A DNA stretch of 64,000 nt from Streptomyces sp. TLI_146 (lineage in GTDB: Bacteria > Actinomycetota > Actinomycetes > Streptomycetales > Streptomycetaceae). Under the pieces are notes generated by a model. That model had not been told where the DNA came from, searched no databases, and was given only the letters and a program-made list of their open reading frames with translations. Each line of letters starts with the position of its first letter. Position 1 is the stretch's first letter. The position numbers and the translations under genes are program-made. The DNA lies in assembly GCF_002846415.1 (NCBI RefSeq), contig NZ_PJMX01000001.1, positions 1,550,001 to 1,614,000 of the forward strand, given 5' to 3'. Of the stretch, positions 59,437-64,000 are shown piece after piece.

Positions 59437-59945
59437 GGCTCGACCGCCCCCCTTGTCGCCGCGGAACCGGCCCTCTATGGTCCGGGGCCGCCCACGTGTT
59501 CCGGACGCGCGACCGATCCGGACTTCTGACGATAGCTCCCCGCCCCCGTGCGGCCCATCCTCGGGTACCTGACGGAGTCTGACGTTCGGGTGCCAGATGC
59601 CCTGCACAACCGGCAAGTAATTTGCGAAATCTGACACAACCCTGAAACCAGAGTGTCTTGTTCGGCCAGAGGGCCACCGGGAGACTGGGGGGCAAGATCT
59701 ACTGCGTCGCGCCGGGCCCCACCCCGGAAGGGCGCCGAAGCACCATGCGACACCCCGAGGCCGAGCTTCATGAACGAGGTGGGGCTGTTCCCCGGGACTG
59801 CCGGTCAGGCGGCGGCGAGCCGATCCACTCGCCGGACCGCGTGACGGGCCGGCGGCGCCTGCGGGGGTGCCCGTACGCCGCCCGATCGATCACTGCCAGG
59901 ACGCCGCGGGGGCGTCCTCAGCATGTCTCGCTGGGAGAGTTCTTG
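59437..59945. other. 509-bp gene-free region between NfeD-like and multicopper oxidase genes
   Basis: No plausible gene is seen. CTGACG occurs three times (59526, 59569, 59579), the latter two 10 bp apart. An unusually AT-rich stretch lies at 59607-59650 and is the likely divergent promoter zone. A hairpin occupies 59898-59918 near the 3' end. Confidence 0.5.
59898..59918 (+). other. Leader hairpin before the multicopper oxidase start
   Basis: AGGACGCC (59898-59905) pairs with GGCGTCCT (59911-59918) over a 5-nt loop. It lies about 13 nt before the GGGAGAG ribosome site of the multicopper oxidase, so it could affect translation or mRNA stability. Confidence 0.45.
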
Positions 59946-61397
59946 ATGATCACACGCAGAAATGCGATGAAGGCCGGCGTCGCGCTCACCGGCGCCGTGG
60001 GGGGCGCGGGACTGCTGATTCCGGCCCTGAGCAGCGAGGCGCAGGCTCAGGCCACCGACATCGACCCGACCACCATACCCAAGTTCGCCCAGGAGATGCC
60101 GGTCCCGGAGACCCTCAAGCCGGACCGCGTCTCGGGCACGACGGCGTACTACAGCTTTGAGATGCAGGAGGTCCAGGCCGAGATCATCCCGGGCAAGCAG
60201 ACGACCGTCCGCACCTTCGACGGTCACTGGCCGGCCCCGTGGATCAAGGCCTGTTCGGGCCACCGCGTGGTGGTGACGCAGAAGAACAACCTGCCCACGC
60301 CGACCTCGATCCACCTGCACGGCGGCCACGTCCCGGAGTCCAGCGACGGTACGCCGATGGACCTCATCCAGCCGGGCGGCGAGAAGACCTACACGTACCC
60401 GAACAGCCAGCCCAACGCGAACCTGTGGTTCCACGACCACGCGCACCACGTCGAGTCGGAGAACGTCTTCCGCGGTCTGACCGGCTTCTACACGCTGATG
60501 GACCTGCCGGAGAAGGCGCTCGGCCTGCCGTCCGGCGCGTACGACATCCCGATCGGCATCCGCGACGCCCGCTTCGACGACAACGGGCAGCTCATCTACC
60601 AGATGAACGACTTCCGGGGCCGCAACGTCATCCTCGCCAACGGCAAGGCCTGGCCGTACTTCGAGGTCGCGGCGCGCAAGTACCGCTTCCGTCTGTACAA
60701 CACGGCCAACATGCGGTTCTTCACCCTGAAGCTGTCGGACGGCTCGACCGTCCAGCAGATCGGCGGGGACGGCGGCCTGCTGGAGGCCCCGGTGACCACC
60801 GACAAGATCTCGATCACCTCCGGTGAGCGGGCCGACGTCGTCATCGACTTCTCCAAGTATCCGGTGGGCACCACCCTGGAGATCGTCAACATCGAGAACG
60901 TGCCCGCGGGCGTGCCTCCGACGCCGGTGCTCCAGTTCCGCGTGACCCGCACGGCCGCGGACTACAGCCGGGTCCCGGCGAAGCTGCGGACGCTGCCCGC
61001 GCTGCCGACGCCGACGGTCAACCGCGACGTCGTGCTGCGGGTGGACGAGAACGTCGCGGACGGCATGGGGTACATCGACGAGAAGGTCTACGACCACAAC
61101 CGCGTCGACAACACCATCAAGTACGGCGACACCGAGGTGTGGACGGTCAGCAACGTCAACCAGCGGGTGCCGCACAACTTCCACATCCACCTGGTCCAGT
61201 TCCGGGTGCTGGAGCGCAACGGCGTCGCGGTGACGTCCGGGCCCGAGGCCGGGCTCAAGGACACCGTCCGGCTGATGCCGGGCGAGAAGGTGAAGGTGCA
61301 GGCCACCTTCACCGGCTACCGCGGCAAGTACGTCTACCACTGCCACATGTTCGACCACGCGGCGATGGGCATGATGGCGACGATGGAAGTCGTCTGA
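59946..61397 (+). CDS. Secreted multicopper oxidase (laccase/CotA-like, Tat-exported)
   Basis: A 483-residue three-domain oxidase. The ATG at 59946 follows GGGAGAG by 6 nt. The Tat signal is MITRRNAMKAGVALTGAVGGAG, cut near SEAQAQA. All copper motifs are present: HLHGG (123-127), WFHDHAHH (161-168), HNFHIH, and HCHMFDHAAMGM in which Cys466, His471 and Met476 bind type 1 copper. The Met axial ligand indicates a medium-potential laccase like CotA or CueO. Substrates could be phenols, bilirubin-like molecules or Cu(I)/metals. It is a single gene with a 548-bp upstream gap and a strong terminator behind it. Confidence 0.95.
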   Translation: MITRRNAMKAGVALTGAVGGAGLLIPALSSEAQAQATDIDPTTIPKFAQEMPVPETLKPDRVSGTTAYYSFEMQEVQAEIIPGKQTTVRTFDGHWPAPWIKACSGHRVVVTQKNNLPTPTSIHLHGGHVPESSDGTPMDLIQPGGEKTYTYPNSQPNANLWFHDHAHHVESENVFRGLTGFYTLMDLPEKALGLPSGAYDIPIGIRDARFDDNGQLIYQMNDFRGRNVILANGKAWPYFEVAARKYRFRLYNTANMRFFTLKLSDGSTVQQIGGDGGLLEAPVTTDKISITSGERADVVIDFSKYPVGTTLEIVNIENVPAGVPPTPVLQFRVTRTAADYSRVPAKLRTLPALPTPTVNRDVVLRVDENVADGMGYIDEKVYDHNRVDNTIKYGDTEVWTVSNVNQRVPHNFHIHLVQFRVLERNGVAVTSGPEAGLKDTVRLMPGEKVKVQATFTGYRGKYVYHCHMFDHAAMGMMATMEVV

Positions 61398-61536
61398 CAC
61401 CCGTCACCCCGGTGGGCGGGGACGCGTCCCCGCCCACCCCTGGTACGGCCGTGTCGCGACCCCGCCCCCCGCAGGCTCCTGCGCCCCCGCCAGGCAGCCC
61501 GCGGGGTACCCATGGCAGCGGGCCGCGGCGCGGTCA

Positions 61537-61578
61537 GGACGGCGGGCGGACCCGGTTCACCGGCTCCGCCCGCCGTCC
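61537..61578. terminator. Bidirectional hairpin terminator
   Basis: GGACGGCGGGCGGA (61537-61550) pairs perfectly with TCCGCCCGCCGTCC (61565-61578), and the enclosed 14 nt fold further (CCGGT/ACCGG with one mismatch at the base). It lies between the convergent multicopper oxidase and protease genes. Confidence 0.8.
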
Positions 61579-61593
61579 GCCCAACTCCCCTTC

Positions 61594-62649
61594 CTATGGC
61601 CTCAGTTGACGGTACGAGCCGTAGTGCGGCCGTCTGCCGTTCTGGGCATCGGCGTAGAGCCGGAAGAAGCGGTCGCCGTAGACGGGGCTGTAGGTGATCT
61701 GGTGGTAGCGGGGGTCGGACTCGGGCACGTCCATGCCGCCGCCGTAGTAGCCGCCGACGTTCCCGATGATCTCGCCGGTCCCGGCGTCCCAGTCGACGTC
61801 GGAGAACCACGGCCCGCCGGAGACCCCGCCCCACATCCCGGCGCACTCGACCTGCATCTGCCGGAACCCGGACAGCCGCCCCGACCGGGCGGAGCAGCGC
61901 ACCGGCCGGTCCGCCGGATTGCGCCCCACCCGGGGATAGCCGAGCATCGTCACGTCCTGGCGGTAACCGGGCGTACGGACGAGGCGGTTGGCCCCCACGG
62001 CATCCTGGACACTGCGGCCGTCGGGCGCCGCCGCCACCCGCGCGAAGGCGTAGTCCAGATCGGAGACGGCCCCCTTGCTGTTGCGGACGTACTGGTCGTC
62101 CACGTACCAGTCGGTGACCCGGTAGAACCCGTACGGCTGGTCGGCCAGCTCGGCGCGCGAGCGGTACCGCGGTACGAAGACGGCCCGCCCGCCCGCGCAG
62201 TGACCCGCCGTCAGAATGAGGTTGCGGCCGCCGCTCTCCACCACGCTCGCCGAGCACTTGTGCGCGCGCAGCTCGCCGGTCGTCGGGTCCGGGCCCGCGG
62301 AGGTGAACAGCACGCCCACGGAGGAGATCCCGGGGATGTGCTCGGCGCTCGGCATACCGGGCACGGCCGCCGGGGGCCCGGGCGTACCGGTCGGGACGCC
62401 GTCGGCGTCGGGGCGTCCGGGGTCGGTGGCGGCGGAGACGCGCCCGGGGGTCCAGAAGCCGAGGACGTCGGCGTCCGACCAGCCGTCGTCGCCGGGAGCG
62501 GACGGCTCCCCCGTACGGGAGGTCGCATCGGGTACCGCGTCGGCAGGCGCTCCGCCGGTCAGCAGGAGCGCGCCCGAGGCGGCGAGGGTGAGCCCCAGCC
62601 GCAGCCCCGTCCTCTGCCCCGGCCCCGGCCGCAGTCGGAAGAGATTCAT
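61594..62649 (-). CDS. Secreted trypsin-like serine protease
   Basis: A 351-residue exported S1-type protease. I use the ATG at 62647-62649 (MNLFRLRPGPGQRTG); another in-frame ATG 9 nt upstream is also possible. The signal peptide ends near APADAVP (about residue 38), followed by about 70 residues of Pro/Gly-rich propeptide. The catalytic triad is His150 (LTAGHC), Asp199 (SDLDYAF) and Ser277 (GVSGGPW). Two Cys near the His and one before the Ser can form disulphides. The domain resembles streptogrisin/V8-type secreted peptidases. It is a single-gene unit convergent with the multicopper oxidase. Confidence 0.9.
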   Translation of the reverse strand: MNLFRLRPGPGQRTGLRLGLTLAASGALLLTGGAPADAVPDATSRTGEPSAPGDDGWSDADVLGFWTPGRVSAATDPGRPDADGVPTGTPGPPAAVPGMPSAEHIPGISSVGVLFTSAGPDPTTGELRAHKCSASVVESGGRNLILTAGHCAGGRAVFVPRYRSRAELADQPYGFYRVTDWYVDDQYVRNSKGAVSDLDYAFARVAAAPDGRSVQDAVGANRLVRTPGYRQDVTMLGYPRVGRNPADRPVRCSARSGRLSGFRQMQVECAGMWGGVSGGPWFSDVDWDAGTGEIIGNVGGYYGGGMDVPESDPRYHQITYSPVYGDRFFRLYADAQNGRRPHYGSYRQLRP

Positions 62650-62726
62650 GGGCGACATCCTGCCCGAATGATCCATATATGCGGCTAAGGCTCAACGGGC
62701 GTGCGGCGGGTGTACGGCGGGTGCGC

Positions 62727-64000
62727 TCAGTCGCGTGCGCGGCCGCGCTCGAACGCCCGCCAGTCCCTCTCCAACTGCCACTGGAGGGCGGCCTTGGGGC
62801 TGGCGGCCAGGAACCTCCGGCACGCGGCGCCGGGCCGCCGGTCCGGGTCGGGGGTGTCGTTCCGGCAGGGCGCGGCGAAGGTGTCGTACCGGTCCTGCTC
62901 GCGCCAGAGGTTCGCCCCCTCGACGAAGGCGTGGTCCAGCGAGGCACGCGCGGAGGTCCGCAGCTCCTCCATGCCCAGACGCTGGTCGGTGACGCCCAGC
63001 CGGAAGACGTCGGTGAGGCCGCTGCGGCTGACGCCGGGGTCGTCGGTGGCCAGGGCGAGGGGCACCCCGGCGTCGAGATAGGTGTGCAGGGGGTGCCGGT
63101 CGCCGCTGACCAGCAGGATCTGGGCGTGGCTGATCAGGGGGGCCTCGACGAGGACGTGCCGTGCGCGCATCCGGGCGGCCAGGCCCTGGTGCCCGCGCTC
63201 GTCGAGGAGATCGACACCGTGGCCGATACGGTCGGCGCGCGCCACGTCTACGGCCTGGGCGATGTGGAAGGCGAGATCGCGGCCGCCGACCCCGTTCAGG
63301 CCTTCGACCAGCTCACCGGCGTGCAGGCTGACGTGGACGGACGGGGCGCGGGACTTCAGAAAGCCGATCATCCGCATGTGCAGGGTGTAGTCCCGCAGGG
63401 CGATCGGGGCGTCCTCGGGCTGGACCATGTTCACCCCGACGACCCGGCCGATCCGGCGGCGGGCGAGTTCGAAGCCGAGGATCTGCTGGGCGAAGACGTG
63501 GCGGGCGGCCTGGGCGCGGCCGACCTGGTAGTCGAAGCGGATGACGACGGAACAGGCCTGCGGCGCGGGCGCGCGGTCGCAGCCGAGGAGCTTGCGGTAG
63601 TCGCGGAAACTCCGGTCGTAGGCGGCCGCTGCCTCCTCGACGATCTCCTGGAACCGGGGATCCCGCGTGAGGACCCGGTGGAACTCCGCCAGTCCGGACG
63701 GGCCGGGGTCCGCCGGGCGCACCCGGTCGACCAGCCGCTGGAGCGGCTCGGCCGCCACGGTCACCAGGGTCTCCACATAGGCGGTCCGCTCCCGCGCGGC
63801 GACCCGGGCCACTTCGGCCAGCATGTCCGCGTCGTGCCCCGCCTCCGCCTCGGCGAACTTCCCGAAGGTGGCGAAGAAGTGGTTGTGCCCGGGCTGCGGG
63901 TCGCCGTCTGACGGCAGGACGAACCCGCGCATCGACCAGGCCCGGACGACCGCGCGGCGGAACGGCCCGGGGGGCACGGCGTCCTGGGCGGGCCGCTGCC
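62727..64000 (-). CDS. Adenosine deaminase/ADGF-like enzyme (N-terminus beyond the window)
   Basis: The C-terminal 424 codons of an adenosine deaminase-superfamily protein; the open frame runs off the right edge, so the N-terminal zinc motif (HxH) lies outside. Visible motifs are VSLHAGELVEG (the HAGE zinc/active-site motif), ADRIGHGVDLLDER (second zinc His), and ATDDPGVSRSGLTDVF (SLNTDDPxx-like zinc Asp). The catalytic Glu is in HAGE. These match the ADGF branch of adenosine/AMP deaminases, which are longer than the housekeeping enzyme. It should convert adenosine to inosine or act on a related purine. The stop at 62727 is clear. Convergence or operon status upstream cannot be judged. Confidence 0.88.
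   Translation of the reverse strand, partial: QRPAQDAVPPGPFRRAVVRAWSMRGFVLPSDGDPQPGHNHFFATFGKFAEAEAGHDADMLAEVARVAARERTAYVETLVTVAAEPLQRLVDRVRPADPGPSGLAEFHRVLTRDPRFQEIVEEAAAAYDRSFRDYRKLLGCDRAPAPQACSVVIRFDYQVGRAQAARHVFAQQILGFELARRRIGRVVGVNMVQPEDAPIALRDYTLHMRMIGFLKSRAPSVHVSLHAGELVEGLNGVGGRDLAFHIAQAVDVARADRIGHGVDLLDERGHQGLAARMRARHVLVEAPLISHAQILLVSGDRHPLHTYLDAGVPLALATDDPGVSRSGLTDVFRLGVTDQRLGMEELRTSARASLDHAFVEGANLWREQDRYDTFAAPCRNDTPDPDRRPGAACRRFLAASPKAALQWQLERDWRAFERGRARD

Noticed and set aside
59653..59844. A 63-codon open frame between the NfeD-like and multicopper oxidase genes
   Set aside because: No ribosome site, biased composition, no recognisable motif; more likely leader or gene-free DNA.
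1..64000. tRNA, rRNA, CRISPR, IS elements, prophage or conjugative genes
   Set aside because: Looked for by eye on both strands; no cloverleaf, repeat-spacer array, transposase or integrase sequence was seen.

Overview
The window is high-GC actinobacterial DNA and almost certainly a Streptomyces chromosome. The evidence is the strong GC3 bias, many GTG/TTG starts, ATGA/GTGA overlaps, an NsdA-type regulator, DUF397, a melC tyrosinase operon, a LAL regulator next to a terpene synthase, and dispersed copies of a GGGGAACTGCGCGA-type repeat that I recognise from Streptomyces intergenic DNA. I see no tRNA, rRNA, CRISPR array, insertion sequence or phage gene. It looks like ordinary chromosome with several catabolic and stress islands.

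Layout. 1-1551: two overlapping RimK-like ATP-grasp genes on the minus strand, the first cut by the window edge. 1698-4531: an MFS exporter behind a MerR-type promoter, then a PAS-PP2C phosphatase. 4700-9666: NsdA-type regulator, divergent phosphotransferase, secreted amidase and a small conserved protein. 9724-13966: LAL regulator divergent from a class I terpene synthase. 14007-15037: CGNR zinc-finger protein and DUF397 protein. 15211-21124: a block laid out like mycobacterial Rv3515c-Rv3523 (FadD19, EchA19, DUF35 protein, Ltp4, Ltp3), which points to sterol side-chain metabolism. 21144-26220: alpha/beta hydrolase, orphan paaK and a secreted acylase. 26263-28146: ECF41 sigma factor with its epimerase partner. 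28284-38229: acyl-CoA synthetase, nitronate monooxygenase-like protein, serine hydrolase, FAD oxidoreductase, a frameshifted Ser/Thr kinase-TPR gene, an MpaB-family oxygenase and an acyl-CoA dehydrogenase. 38469-42874: CBS protein, small protein, TerD-CAP fusion, and TetR divergent from a zinc alcohol dehydrogenase. 43456-46252: melC1-melC2 and a cystathionine beta-synthase-type enzyme. 46496-50453: FadR regulator, unknown protein and GMC oxidoreductase. 50668-55703: mutA-mutB-meaB. 55762-59436: ECF sigma factor, Met-rich membrane protein, luciferase-domain-like protein, flotillin and an NfeD-like protein. 59946-64000: multicopper oxidase, secreted protease and the C-terminal part of an adenosine deaminase-like enzyme.

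How the genes may work together. Two divergent promoters (19395-19411 and 30993-31009) share the palindrome TCTGAY-N5-GTCAGA. Two 14-bp boxes matching the mycobacterial KstR pattern TNNAACNNGTTNNA lie upstream of the echA-like and fadE genes. This suggests that scattered acyl-CoA genes form a common sterol or branched-acyl regulon. Sterol side-chain breakdown yields propionyl-CoA, which the mutA-mutB-meaB operon could carry on to succinyl-CoA after carboxylation elsewhere. Copper proteins (tyrosinase, multicopper oxidase, a Met-rich membrane protein) form a second theme. Several gene pairs are separated by strong hairpins that look like bidirectional terminators.
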